Assembly (NCBI GenBank): GCA_964017185.1
Contig: OZ024875.1
Span: 24,871,456-24,935,455, forward strand
Origin: Rugalucina vietnamica
Taxonomy: Eukaryota; Mollusca; Bivalvia; Lucinida; Lucinidae
Direction: 5' to 3'
Length of the DNA: 64,000 nt
The position numbers were made by a program, and so were the translations under genes. A model generated the notes under the pieces. That model ran no database searches. It saw only the letters and a program-made list of their open reading frames with translations, and had not been told where the DNA came from. This document shows positions 1 through 12,450 of this stretch, in pieces (the stretch's first letter is position 1; each line of letters opens with the position of its first letter).

Positions 1-296
1 CCTTTCCTAACAATGCTCCACTTAATGTTTGGCTTTGATTGGCCAAGCGGTTTCAGAGAAGAAAATGTTTGAATGTTATGGTCATATACATGTATATAGC
101 CCAGCGACAGGGGCAGACAACCCCCTGAGGACATTTTTTTTCATAACCATAAATCTTCTGTCCATTTGCATACTCCCAGCAAGTTTCCCCCATTTAATAA
201 CATTTAACTAAATTTCCCCATTCAAATGCATAGGCAACCTATGTTGACCTTGCCGTAAAATAGATCAAGGTCATCCCAAGGTCATGATTTATACAA
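1..296 (+). repeat. Family A repeat, left part (split by an inverted-repeat element)
   Basis: Begins inside a family A unit. It has the diagnostic blocks TGGCCAAGCGGTTTCAGAGA, TTGACCTTGCCGTAAAATAG and TCAAGGTCATC. It breaks at TTTATACAA, where a 5.4 kb element is inserted, and resumes at 5671 with AAACTTTGTATAG. The unbroken order can be read in the next unit at about 6060-6100. Confidence 0.85.
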
Positions 297-2500
297 TAGT
301 CCGGCACGAAATCAATTTGACCTGGAATTGTGGTATAAAGTTTTTTTCTTTAGAGATTCTTGTAGGTTAGACATTGCCATTAAAGATTCTGGATGATGAC
401 AGCCTGTCATCATTGAGCATTTTGAGAAATTCAAGATGGCGTCCAAGATGTCGGAAAATAATGAGAATACATGCACTATTATACAATGTGCCCCTTAAAA
501 TAAATAAAAATGCTATGTTTCCTCACAACTTTACCATGTATTATTATATCTGACATAAGTCATTATTTCTTGGTTTAAAGATCAAAAATGACATCCAAGA
601 TGGCCACCAAAATAAGATTTCTGGACGAATTTAAATGTCTATACAATATATACATATTTGAACTTCTTATGCATACACATTTTGATCAGTTAGGCCTTTA
701 AATGACCTATTAAGTTTTGTACTCAATATAAATTTGTATATGTAAGACCTTACCAATAGAGAATCCAACTTCTGACACCCTGTCAGCATTGGACAATTTA
801 ACCAAATCATATAGACATCTGAAAATAATTTTATGCATAGTTTTATAGTTTGTCCCTAACTGAATAAGAATGCTATTTTGTCCTACTATTTAGTACATAA
901 TGACATGTCTAACATCAGTTACCTTTTCCAGGTTTGAATACAGTATGGAATCCAAGATGGCTGTCAGAACATTTAAATATTACTTTTCCTAATACATACA
1001 CATTTGAACCTTTTGCATATTTCTGATTTTTATGCATCATTATAAATGTTTAACTCTTAGGAATTCTAATGAAAAAATGAACAAGAACTCAACTGTGTAG
1101 ATGCCGCTCACATAATATGTCTGGTCAAAAGTATCCTTGTGTACCAGCTAGACACTGATGTACGTTTTTGTTACTTTAAAGCTCAACACCTCACAATATC
1201 TGGTATCGTTTGAAAGCCATAGACATAAAGCCGACAGACTGTATGAAAAAATGCTGAACTAACACCTAATTTAAATAACGTTGATGCTCTATACGGCTGG
1301 GTCACTATTGCACAGTTCCATACTTTGAGCTCCTTAATAATTGAATTTGCCAGCATGTTTTAAAATCAGATCTGCCAATTGTGTTGCCAGTGTTATTTTG
1401 GTGGCTGACAAATGAGACCAAACTTTACCCTACACCTTTAATTATACCTCTTGATGACCACCAGACCGCCTTCTTAAATCAACTAAATTGCATTTTCGAA
1501 GTGAAAGTGAGAGTCATATCACCACAGAGCGCTGTGGTTACAACAAAGCAAGATTAGGCTTGTAGGACATAATTCACACAAAACTGTGAGAGCAATGGTT
1601 TTTAGAATGTGTCCTGCATAAGTATGTTCTTTTGCACATGCTTAAGGCACAGGTTGATATAGGGGTTTAATTTTTCAGACACAACAATTTTCATATGCTA
1701 GATTTACTGCTTGTGGTATGCATATTGACCAGATCTGCTTTGTAGGTTTCATTTACTTTGACAGTGTTTTGCCAAACTATGTTTAGTCTAGCAATAAAGT
1801 GTGTCTATGGGTAACTTAGATATAATTTTTGAAACCTTGCTCATTTTCATCAGTACCTGGCCTTCATGTATTTTTCAAGCACACACGTTCAGCTGGTGCC
1901 CTTGACATATATTTCATGCTCATCTCACTCTGACCACATTAATGTCAAATTACTTAGCCAACTGAAACTGTCTTTGAAATAGCACAGACTTGAAACCCTT
2001 GATGTATCATTTCATGCCAAACTCTTGGCTTTGAAATCATAAATGTCGAGGGTAACACTTGGATTGCGTAACCATGCATGTTAATTGCCATTGATATACG
2101 TTTGAAGCATGTGCCTTGACCTGGTATCCTTTGTTTGTTTGTTTGAATTGATGCTTTACGTCCCAGTCAACAGCAAAGGTCATGTCGTGACGTTGCCTAT
2201 ACTTTATGGGATTTTTACCCAAAGTGAGGATGTCATGACATCCAACAATAGCTTAATATATAACCATCCAACAAGGCCACAAAGGCTTATATATGTGGAT
2301 GGTTTGACTTGAAACCACTTTTCCTGGGCAGGCTCAAGCCTGAGCGGTTAACCAGTAATAAGATAGTCAGTCAGTAGCGTATTAGCTTTGCCTGGAGGCA
2401 CAAGCAGCCCATCTATTTCTCCTAGGCCCCAATGGCCTTGATCTGATTTTCACGCTCTGTTGACTTTGACAATATTTATGTCACGACTTGCACTAAGGTA

Positions 2501-4092
2501 CAGGTGCGTTCACTTATTAATATACCCCTGCGATATTCACAAATAAATTGACAACTTTTCTTGTTTTTGAACAATCGTCACTGGCAAGAAATAGACAACT
2601 GGATAAATTTGTTCATATAATATGTTAAGTATGTCTATAAACATTTACTCTGTATATAAAACTTTCAGATCGTGTGATGTTGTATGCCTAAATTGATTAC
2701 ATAACATATGGAGCCAATTTTTTAACAAAAAATTCGCTGATATTCGAGTTTCAAAGATTCCACAAGGAACCATGGTTAATGGTTTGTAATTGTGTTTATA
2801 AATTATGAAAGTATAGCCATTTTTGTACAAAGGCTGAAAATTTGGTGTCTTTATGAGCACTTTTTACAGAGTTACACCCTGATTTCCATTCATTGTACAT
2901 TTTAGAATTTCATGATAAAGCGGTTGTTACAATATAAAACTAAGCATGTCGGTGTTATTTTGCAAGAAAACAAATATTCTACCAGGGCGGTTATGCGACA
3001 AAAGCTTTCTAGTGGGGGTCCTTCATAAGGTAAGCATGTTTTAAAAAATACTATGGAGTCACCCATGACCTTTTATTCTGACAAATCGTGGGTTGGCATT
3101 TTATCATACAGTTTCATTATTTTTTTCCTACGCACCGAGGGGCTGAGTGGGCTAAATTTATTTTTGGACAATGATTCACATCTCGTCTTCATGATATTCC
3201 AAACCTCTTCTATGGCGATTAAGTCACGGAAATTAACATGCCAATAAAGGATGTCAAAATGGTATTTGTGCAAAGCAAATGTTCTTTGTATTCATCCCTA
3301 TTATTGATATTAGAGGAATGTCTGTCTTTGAATGCCCTGTTGATTTTCTTGATTTTATGCCTAAACAAGAGGATTTTTTAAAAATATCATGAATATAAGC
3401 AGTGAGAGATAGCCTAAGTATAAAAGTTTCTCTGTGAAAATCCTAGTTCCGTATGGTATTCTGTGCTGAGAAGCAAATCATGAATTGTATGATGAAATGT
3501 CAACCCACGTTTTGGCAGAATACAAAGCCATATTTGACTCCATTGTGCCTTAATGCATGCTTACCTCATAAAGGGACCCACTAGCAAGTTTTGTTTGTAA
3601 AACCCTCCTGGTAGAATATTAGTTTTCTTGCAAAATAATACTGACATGCTTAGTTTTATATTGTAAGAACCGTTTTACTACGAAATTCTACAATGCACAA
3701 TAAATGAAAATTAGGGTGTAACTCTGTAAATAGTACTCACGAAGACACCAAATTTTTAGCCTTAGTACAAAAATGGCTATACTTTCATAATTTATAAACA
3801 AAATCACAAACCATTAACCATGGTTCCTTGTGGAATCTTTGAAGCTTGAATATCAGGGAATTATTTGTTAAAAAATCGGCTCAGTGTGTTATGTAATCAA
3901 TTAAGGCATACAACATCACAAGATCTAGAAGTTTTGTATACAGAGTAAATGTTTAAAGACATACTTAACATATTATATAAACAGATTAATCCAGTTGTCT
4001 ATTTCTTGCCAGTAACGATTATTCAAAAACAAGAAAAGTTGTCAATTTATTTGTGAATATCGCAGGGGTATATTAATAAGTGAACGCACCTG
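2501..4092. mobile_element. 1.6 kb foldback element, TA target duplication
   Basis: The ends read CAGGTGCGTTCACTTATTAA inward on both strands and are flanked by TA (2499-2500, 4093-4094). Each arm is about 600 nt, roughly 2501-3130 and 3470-4092, so most of the element is one large hairpin with a ~340 nt loop. TA duplication and a CAG start suit a non-autonomous Tc1/mariner-type element. A single-arm relative lies at 8983-9960. Confidence 0.75.
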
Positions 4093-4530
4093 TATTTCTG
4101 CACCTTTATTAGATAGCTTGGTGTGGGTCCGTGAATAGTAATTTCCCCCGGGCATTGATCTACATTGTATGCTCCCTAGAGTTTGACACAATTTACATAG
4201 ATTTTCGCATTTAAGTGTGCAGCGCCAATATCTGCAGATGTAGATCCTTAGATAAGAATGATCCTTTGCACATCCTTCAGATGAAGCACCATTGCCCATG
4301 GTATGCATGCCTTCACTATGTGTTGTAATTATTTCATCAATTGCAGTTGCAAAATTGACAGTGATGTTCTTGTCATCAATGCTGTTGATTTTTGACAGGT
4401 TACATCTTCAAGATCTGAACCCTGTCCATTTGTTCTGAAGCTATATATAGATCAATATTCTTTCAGTAAAAGTAGCTTAGCTGGAGTATAGAACAAGTCA
4501 GGACAGGACTTATAAATAAGATTTTTCTTT

Positions 4531-4532
<2 letters not shown>

Positions 4533-4567
<35 letters not shown>
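4533..4567. repeat. Poly-T tract
   Basis: An almost pure run of about 35 T inside the 5.4 kb inverted-repeat element. Confidence 0.95.
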
Positions 4568-4569
<2 letters not shown>

Positions 4570-5670
4570 TACAAAAGTCTCCACTGTGTCCTGAATACGT
4601 AAACTAGTTTCTAGGCTTTATTTGTGTATTGGTATTCAATTCAAGCGAAAATATCTTCATTTATATTTATCTTATCAATGCCAATTAAATGATTTTATCA
4701 TGCTGATGATAATTCTATGAATGATAATGCTATTTTTATCAACATTTTCACACTGTGGCCATTTATTATGGATCCTATTCATAATGTGTGTAAAAATAAA
4801 ATTGAATAACAGTATTGCATTGTGTTATATCTGTGTTACATCTATTCTTTTTATAGCTTCAAAGATAATTCAGAGCCTGAAATCCTTAACATATCTACAA
4901 AAGGTTTTTTAAGATGAACCGTATGGTAATATTTAGACTATTTTACACCAATCATATACAAAAAGAGTAGAAATTTTGTTTTGTTCTGGTGGCCATTTTG
5001 GATGCCATCTTCAATGTGTTCTTTTAACAGCTTGCAAAAATATAAAAGCATCACCAGTCCTTGAAGTTACAGTACGTTTCAGAATTGATCAAAATGCAAA
5101 CAAACATTCGAACAAACATTCACTGTCATATCAGTGTCATTAACTGTATACATGTAGTTGGAAATCTGTAACTGACAGACATTTTGGATGCCATCTTGAA
5201 TAACTGACAAAGCTAAATGAAATCACTGGTTAATTATTTTGATTCTATAATGTCAGTGTCTTATCCAGAAGAAGCTCAATTGTGTATACAAATGTGTAAA
5301 TAAATATATGGTAAAACTTGTGAAATCTTTAAAAAATCTTATTTTGGCAGCCATCTTGGATGTCATCCTTGGTTTTTAAACCAGAAATCATTAACTGAAG
5401 ACAGTTGAGTTAATACCTAATAAAGTTGTGAGGCAACAAAGCGTTTTTATTCATTTTGAGGGCAAACTGTATAGTAGACCATATGTATTTTCATCGTTTT
5501 AGACATCTTGGACGCCATCTTGAATTTCTCGAAATGCTCAATGATGACAGGCTGTCATCATCCAGAATCTTAAATGGCAATGTCTTACCTACAAGAATCC
5601 ATCAAGAAAAAAACTTTATACCCGACTTCCAGGTCCATCGAAAATATGCCATATTCGTGCCGGACTACAA

Positions 5671-6857
5671 ACTTTGTATAGCTTCTCCCCCTGATGCTTC
5701 ATGCCAAGTTTCAAAATCATAGGCCTTCTGGTTCTGGAGAAGAAGATTTTTAAAGGTTTTTGCTATTTATAGCCATGGCGGCCATCTTGGTCATGTGACC
5801 TTGATCATTTATAAAAACTTTCATTCTTCCTTCCTAAAAATGCTCCACATGAAGTTTGGCTTTGATTGGCCAAGCGGTTTCAGAGAAAAAGATCTTATAT
5901 AGTATAGTATAGACCTGCACCTGGGGTCCAATGTTTTTTCAGAATCATAAATCTTCAGTCCATTTGCCCATTTCCATAAAGTTTTTCCCTTCAAATGACA
6001 TTTTGACAATTTTCCTCATTCAAATGCATACACCTTAAAATAGGTCAAGGTCATCCCAGGGTCATGATTTATATAAACTTTGTATAGCTTCTCCCCCTGA
6101 TGCTTCATGCCAAGTTTCAAAATCATAGGCCTTCTGGTTCTGGAGAAGAAGATTTTTAAAGGTTTATGCTATTTATAGCCATGGTAGCCATCTTGGTCAT
6201 GTGACCTTGACCATTTATATAAATTTTTGTTCCTCCACCTCAAGGATACTACATATAAAATTTGGTCAAGTGGTTACTGAGAAAATTAAGTTTTACATTT
6301 AATTTGTAAATGACCTTTGGCCAAGGTCAAGAAATGACCTTGACCTTTTATACTCATAACACTTCATTAGCTCAACATGTTGTCTGTATCTACCAACTTT
6401 CAGGTCACAGGCTACAAAACTTCCTGAAAATTTCAATGTTTTCACTTTTTTCCATTGAAAAGCCAATGTAACCAAAATTGAGCTTGCCGTAAAATAGGTC
6501 AAGGTCAACCAAAGGTCATGATTTATATAAACTATGATAGGCCAGAGTCCCCAATGCTACATACCAAGTTTCGTTGAAATCGGTCCAGCGGTTCCAGACA
6601 AGAAGATTTTTTTATGTTTTTTACCATATATGGCCATGGCGGCCATCTTGGTCATGTGACCTGGACCATTTATATAAACTTTCTTTCCCCCTTCCTAAGA
6701 ATGCTCCATATGAAGTTTGGCTTTGATTGGCCTTGCGGTTTTAGAGGAGAAGATCTTTGAAATTGTGGACGGACGACGGACGACAGACGACGGACGGACG
6801 CCGGAGCATGGCCATCCTATAAGCTCACCTTGTGAGCCTTCGGCTCAGGTGAGCTAA
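5671..6857 (+). repeat. Family A repeat, right part and 3' end
   Basis: Resumes family A after the insertion. Units contain GGCGGCCATCTTGGTCATGT, TTGACCTTG and TCAAGGTCA motifs. The 3' end has a GACGGACG tract, then AAGCTCACCTTGTGAGCC with a short hairpin (TGAGCC-TTC-GGCTCA) and terminal GGTGAGCTAA, as in the copies ending at 25528, 29180 and 62703. Confidence 0.85.
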
Positions 6858-7600
6858 AAATCAACGATACATGAAATATTTGGATTCCAAATGCCATAAA
6901 AGTTTAGGCTTACTTCCACTAAAATATTGAAAATTATAAATAAAAATTGTTTTGTCAAACCTCGAGGGGGGGGGAGGTATACATGTACTGTCCTTTGATT
7001 TTTTATACCCATTTATATACTGTCCTTTGATTTTTTTTTATACCCATTTATATCGTATCATCTGCGCAGAGATTTGTAGCTCAATTCTGAGGGCATGCTC
7101 GACTCTGAGGGCATGTACTGAGGGCGTATATCTCGTGACTGAGTCTCGTGACAGGAAATCTTTGCAAACACCATATACAGGGATGCCAGAAAAGATGGGC
7201 CATTGATATACCACACAGGAAATCTAGAGCTATTCATATACTGTTGTGTGAAGAAATGGGGCCATTTGTATACTTTTACTTGAAAATTGAAGCCTATTCA
7301 TAACTAATCTTTTTCAGAGACATTTACAACATTTTATTTTAGTAATTATATGTGTAGTTTGTCCTGTACGTTAATTATTAATTGTTATACGTCTTATATG
7401 TCTTTGAAGTGTCTTTTATGTTTTTCGGTCATGATTCTCTGTTAAGGATCAATACTGAATAAATTTTGACGTGACTTGACTTGACTTATACTGGCGAGGC
7501 TGAAAAGGGGGGCTATTCAGGCGGAACCCTACTATGTCATATATAGGTAGTCCCCCCCCCCCCTCAGTGACAAACTGTATATTTTCAATCAATATTTAGT
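6858..7600. other. Unannotated AT-rich intronic sequence
   Basis: No exon recognised. There is one short tandem duplication (TACTGTCCTTTGATTTTTT... at about 6989-7056) and a C-run at 7551-7562. Confidence 0.5.
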
Positions 7601-7727
7601 TACATTTGGTTCTTTAGTTTATCAATTTACATAGATTCCAATGTGCACTGTTCACAGAGATGTGTCCATAATATGAAGAAATATAAATGCATACAGTTAT
7701 AAAGTTGTTTGTACTGATTTCACTTAC

Positions 7728-7882
7728 AGCCTGATTAGCAATGACCGCCATGTGGAGACAGGTGTTCCCGAATGAGTCCTGCATGTTGGGATCTGCACCA
7801 TTATCAACAAGGTAGTCATAAATATCCATCCAACCAAAACATGTAGCAAATGCTAGTGGGTACTCTCCATAGTAGGCAAACC
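7728..7882 (-). CDS. TRPV-type channel, exon 4 (ankyrin repeats); gene continues off the left edge
   Basis: A 155-nt exon bounded by ATACATTTCAG|GG and GCT|GTAAGT. Joined to exon 3 it reads TYEGFAYYGEYPLAFATC, then YDYLVDNGADPNMQDSFGN and LHMAVIANQA. The (Y/W)(W/L/Y)GEYPL..A..C block and the QDSFGN loop are conserved in TRPV ankyrin repeats; QDSFGN recalls Inactive/OSM-9 more than Nanchung. The exon ends in phase 0. The next exon (last ankyrin repeat, linker, six membrane segments) was not found in the remaining 7.7 kb and must lie outside the window. The visible protein is therefore about 305 residues of a family usually 800-1000 long. Confidence 0.9.
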
Positions 7883-8682
7883 CTGAAATGTATTCTGACT
7901 TGAATACCATTTCAAGGGACTAACCATTTTCTGGCCAGATTTTAGTTTTATTTACACAATCTTTCACTTAAACTTATATAAAAGCCCATTTTGCATGCAC
8001 AAAATTTACTTTTCCATTGAAATATTATTACATGTATTTTTGGATTAAGAATCATGTTGGGCTGTATGTATAAATGATTTTGTATTTTCAAAACAAGGAG
8101 AGGCTACATCATGGGCTTCTTGTAGAACTCAAGTCAACATTGCTAGCAGGGGAGAATTACATACATTTGCTTCTGTATTAATGCCTTGTTCTTTTGTCTA
8201 CATTGATTAAATTTGTACATATGCAAGAAATATGTCTGCAAATTATGGTGCATACAAATTGGACTTGGAAAGAAAGAACTGTGCAGTTGACTTTTCAATG
8301 TTTTCAAAATAAAAAAGATTAGATGAATTCAATGATCGAATCACCCAAACAAATCTTATGTTTCTGCCTGTTTTACCATTGTAAAAATAATGCCTCAACA
8401 CAACAATTTATCTGTATGTGAATTGTTTTCATAATCCATGTCTCTCATTTTTATGCAGCTACATTGCACACAAATTTTGATTTTAAAATTGTCACATTTA
8501 TGACCAACTCATTTATGACAGGCTCAGCGTAGCTATGCTGCTTGACAATACAATATTTGAATAGTAGCTGTCCGGTAGAGCCAGTCTGAGTGTTTGCTAT
8601 TTGGAGGCATTGATGTGCCCCCATAACAGAATTATAGAATTTCTTTTTAGGTTAAGTCAGCAATGTTTGGAGTGTACTGTAC

Positions 8683-8838
8683 CTTCATAGGTGGTTTCTT
8701 TTTTCCGCCCATTTTTTTGATCCTCTGGAAGGAAGAAGCGACCAGAGGCCCTCTGGTTCACATTAGCACCATTTGAAACCAATAGTTTCACAGATTCAAA
8801 ATCTCCATAGACTACAGCTAAATGTAATGAACTTTCAC
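8683..8838 (-). CDS. TRPV-type channel, exon 3 (ankyrin repeat)
   Basis: A 156-nt exon with a strong acceptor (CTTTTCTACAG|GTGAAAG) and donor (GAAG|GTACAG). It completes the glycine codon split from exon 2 to give YYGESSLHLAVVYGDFESV, a textbook ankyrin repeat helix pair, followed by LLVSNGANVNQRASGRFF. The GRFF.P.DQ segment after the NGA.V..R loop is a TRPV hallmark in the finger region of this repeat. The exon ends in phase 1. On the transcribed strand it is preceded, within 30-80 nt, by a duplicated palindromic ACATGTACATGT tract. Confidence is high because phase, splice sites and protein pattern agree. Confidence 0.9.
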
Positions 8839-8869
8839 CTGTAGAAAAGGAAGAGTAAAAATATTTAAG

Positions 8870-8921
8870 CAATTACATGTACATGTAATGAGACCAATTA
8901 CATGTACATGTAATGAGACCA
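8870..8921. repeat. Tandem palindromic ACATGTACATGT repeat
   Basis: Two copies of a 25-bp unit containing the palindrome ATTACATGTACATGTAAT followed by GAGACC. It lies in the intron just upstream of TRPV exon 3 on the transcribed strand. Confidence 0.85.
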
Positions 8922-8982
8922 CAGTCTACAAGGTTGTCTCATAATTTATATCATACACAAAATACACATCTGCAGAAGAATA

Positions 8983-9960
8983 CAGCTGCATTCAGTTATT
9001 AATATACCCCTGCAATATTTAGAAATAATTTGACAACTCTTCTTGTTTTTGAACAATTGTTACTGGCAAGAAATGGACATCTGGATGAATTTGTTTACAC
9101 AATGTATATATTGAGTTAAGTATGAGTATAAATGTTTACTCTGTATATTTATAAAAGAATAACCAGATGTGTACTAAGGCTGAAAATTTGGCATCTTTAT
9201 GAGCGCTATTTACAAAGTTAAACCCTGATTTTCATTCATCATATGAACCTCAACGCGACAAAATGTACCTTCGGACATTCTGACATAACCAGTAGAAAGC
9301 GGCAAAAAGTGGAAAAAATATGCAATCTATGTTTTACAAATAACACTGTATTTGTAATCTTTGAACACAGGGCTACCAAATGAATGAGTTTGAAAACATA
9401 TTTATGTTCAATATTTTGAGTTATCTGCCCTTGTTTTAGCCCATAATATACTTCATTTCCCTATAAATATAGTAAAATGGTAACCATAGCAACCGCAACG
9501 TCATGAAAATAGACCAAATAATTTCGTCAAATTGCCTCTAAGGATGATATGTTTCTATTTTAACAATAGGTTCTGACCACTGCTTAAACATTTTTAAGCA
9601 AATGCATCGGGTTTTGTAGGGCTCTACCAACATGCAGAGATGCATTACGCAACTTTGACGTCATTTTTCAAGACAATGACGTCTGTAGGGTTCATATAGT
9701 AAATTGGTCATAACTTACAAAATAACTTGAATAATCTGGTCAAATAAAGACTAACAGACTCTAGAAACATAATACATTCAAACTAACATTGTTTTTCTAA
9801 TGCTCAAAAAATTGTCCGAAGGTACATTATCTCACGTTGTGGCCCATATTCATTGTACATTTTAGAATTTCATGGTAAAGCTGTTGTTACAATGTAAGAC
9901 TAAGCATGTCAGTCTTATTTTGCAAGACAACTACATGTAATATTCTACCAGAACGGTTTT
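8983..9960. mobile_element. Single arm of the 2501-4092 foldback family, with nested insertion
   Basis: Starts TA|CAGCTGCATTCAGTTATTAA and follows the left arm of the 2501-4092 element (ATACCCCTGC..., TTGACAACT, CTGGCAAGAAAT). It is interrupted at TTTTCATTCAT by a 608-bp MITE and resumes at ATTCATTGTACATTT. The other arm is missing. Confidence 0.75.
9240..9847. mobile_element. 608-bp MITE with GTACCTTCGGACA terminal repeats
   Basis: Imperfect terminal inverted repeats of about 35 bp share AATGTACCTTCGGACA, preceded by CAACG. A 6-bp duplication ATTCAT (9234-9239, 9848-9853) flanks it. The empty site is visible in the related foldback at 2501-4092 (TTCATTCATTGTACA). A second, 5'-truncated copy is at 41721-42301. 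Confidence 0.75.
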
Positions 9961-10697
9961 TACTTCTTAAGCACTGCCACTGTGGCAGAAAACAGCTAAG
10001 GAGGTGGTGAACCTACATACTGCTTTCCAAAGCTCATTCAGCCATTCTATGGGGATAACCAGTATACAAGTGCTAAAGAAACACCCACAAATAATTGTTG
10101 CTATATTAAAACTCTTGGTATGAAGCCCAATATATCAGTTTGTACTAAAATGCCACACTTGTCAATAAAATATCATTGATAAAACCATGGCAGACATTAA
10201 TAAACAAATCAGTACTTGCCAAGTGTTTACCAGCAATATTATACACAAAGCCCTCGACACCCACACTTTATAGTAGCTTAAGTGCTAGAGACCAACATTG
10301 GCTACTCTGACACAGTTGAAAATGTAAGCTCTTCTAAACTTCACAATATCTGTTAGCTCTCAAGATATGAATTATTAGATTTTTATAGGCGTAAAGTAAT
10401 TTTCAACATAATCGTAGACAATCACATTGCCCACATAATACACAGCTGCATGAAACCCCATAGCAGCTACAATGATTCCACTGTGATCAATTGATTACCT
10501 TGAGCATACTAGCTTCACCATGAGCACACAACTCTGGTGTCACAGGGTTTTAGATGATTTAGACAACAATGCAGTTCTATGTGAGTACAGTTCAACCTCA
10601 TTATAACTGACCTAACTTTACTGCAGTTTTCATCACACATAACATAGTCATGTCATGGCTCCTAAAACAATTGTTTTCTACATGTATATCTCTATTG
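9961..10697. other. Intronic sequence without recognisable feature
   Basis: AT-rich single-copy-looking sequence; no exon or repeat seen. Confidence 0.4.
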
Positions 10698-10703
10698 TAA
10701 TAT

Positions 10704-12336
10704 CAGGCTGTCAACCAAGTCTTCTAAAAAATATAGGAGTTATTATAGGATTTTTTTTCTGAGAAATATAGGAGGTTTTAGCTCATTTTGAGGAAAAATA
10801 TAGGAGTTTTCTCATGAAAATCACTTCATTCTATTAATTGCTCTTATACTCACAATCCTTACCTTCAGTCACTTTTTCCACATTAATGTCTAAAATATCT
10901 AGATAAAGTAACCATTCAGTTCCACAGCATCACAATCCAGACAGGAATTCATTTGATGGTGAAGTGTGCTGAAGCATTATGCATTATACACAGGCCCATT
11001 AGCTGACGCTCACATACATGTGATATCTCCCTATTTTGGAGGGATCTCCTTATTTTTGAGCAAATCTCCCTAATTTCAGAATTTCCTTATATATCTTATA
11101 CATCTCCCTATTTGGAATGTCAGATCTCCCTATTTAAAATCAAGAAATTCCATTCTCTCTATTTTGAAAAGCAAATCTCCCTATTTGGCTTTGGATCACA
11201 TGTATGGACTCTCACAGAATTAAAGGGTTTTATATAAAGGCATTCGTTTGGCAAAATAAAGGCTTTTTCATTGAAAAAATATATATACAGAGAATAAAGA
11301 GAAAATTAAGGTCAACTTTTTATCTACTTCTAAACTTAGACCTACTTTTATTTTTTTCTAAAAGTAGGAAATATAAAAATTTCCATTACGAAAACACGCC
11401 CATGTAATATATAGATTTTTCCTAACTTGTAAAAATTGAAAATTTTCAACAGAAAATTTTTGATGTTTTTCTTATTTTTGCTTAAAACATAGATTGTGGG
11501 TACATGTTAGAACCGCCTCGCCGAGGCGGTTCTAACGAGTACCCACAATCTATGTTTTGGAGCAAAAATAAGAAAAATAGGTATACCCCTGCATACCCCA
11601 GTTTTACTATATAAAAGTGGGGTTTAAGGGGGTATTCATTGCACGGACATGTTTTCCTGATGCATAGTGAAAGAGTAAAATATCATATTCTTTCTCAAAG
11701 GTAAAATAAATCTACAACGGGAAATTCGAAAGTCCATTATATAGAAAAGAATATTTATTAATACATGCACTGTATGTAATAGTCCCATGAAATTAGGCAG
11801 GGGTCTGGGGGCCGCCTAGGCCCCCAGAAGCTCTAGGGTACATACCTTTGTCTCCTGTGATCTCAGCCTTTCCTGGGATCAATTGTGCACTGTACAGTTG
11901 CATCAATTTACAACAAAATTAAGGCATAGGAAGATAGAAAATAGATAAAAAAGACACAATATAAAAATATGAGAAATTTGATGGAAACTAGATGATATAA
12001 TTTATTAATTGTTATGAAAATTGTACATGCTTTGGACTTAAAAGTAACCCTGACTTAGGAGTAAGGGGTAACATAATGACCATTTATGCACTTTATAACA
12101 TACAATTTGAATATGATTTTATTTAAAAAATAAACAATGAAGAATAAAGAGACAGTTTCAGAGCACTACTATTTGCTATATATGATCATTCATCGGCAGC
12201 AAATTTTCCTAAAAATATAGGAAATATTTTAAAAATATAGGAGATATTATAGGAATATAGGAGGTGCTTAAAAATATAGGATTTGGACCCAAAATATAGG
12301 AGTTTAATAGGAATATAGGAATTGGTTGACAGCCTG
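10704..12336. mobile_element. 1.6 kb TIR element with subterminal ATATAGGA arrays
   Basis: The termini are CAGGCTGTCAACCAA and its exact complement, flanked by a 6-bp duplication TAATAT (10698-10703, 12337-12342). Near both ends the motif AAATATAGGA(G) is repeated (about 4 times left, 6-7 times right) in the same strand orientation. The interior has at least six TCTCCCTATTT motifs (11026-11190) and a 90-bp palindrome. No transposase frame is seen. Confidence 0.8.
11482..11578. repeat. Near-perfect ~90-bp palindrome (cruciform-capable)
   Basis: The left arm, ACATAGATTGTGGGTAC then GTTAGAACCGCCTC, faces its complement across a 3-nt centre, with only about two internal mismatches. The same module, reversed, with its flanks (TATACCCCTGCATACCCCAG) occurs inside the 4.6 kb transposon at about 20420-20650 and 50320-50550. 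Confidence 0.85.
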
Positions 12337-12450
12337 TAATATGTGTCAAACTTAATTATAACACACTTTCATCTATTACAGGTCCATTTCTATGGACTAC
12401 AAAGATAGGGTTATAATGAGCTTGACCTGTACATTTACATAGGGTAAGGC

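Larger units (their letters stand above)
297..5667. mobile_element. 5.4 kb long-inverted-repeat element with TAGTCCGGCACGAA termini
   Basis: Both ends are TAGTCCGGCACGAA in inverted orientation, flanked by a 3-bp duplication CAA (294-296 and 5668-5670). The arms, roughly 297-1070 and 4960-5667, are diverged but colinear, for example CAAGATGGCGTCCAAGATG against its complement near 5505. No transposase frame is seen. It sits inside a family A unit. The interior (about 1080-4950) is AT-rich, with a nested foldback and a poly-T tract. Confidence 0.7.

Noticed and set aside
1-7600. Further TRPV exons left of 7728
   Set aside because: No frame with the expected last ankyrin repeat or membrane segments was found; the region is repeat.
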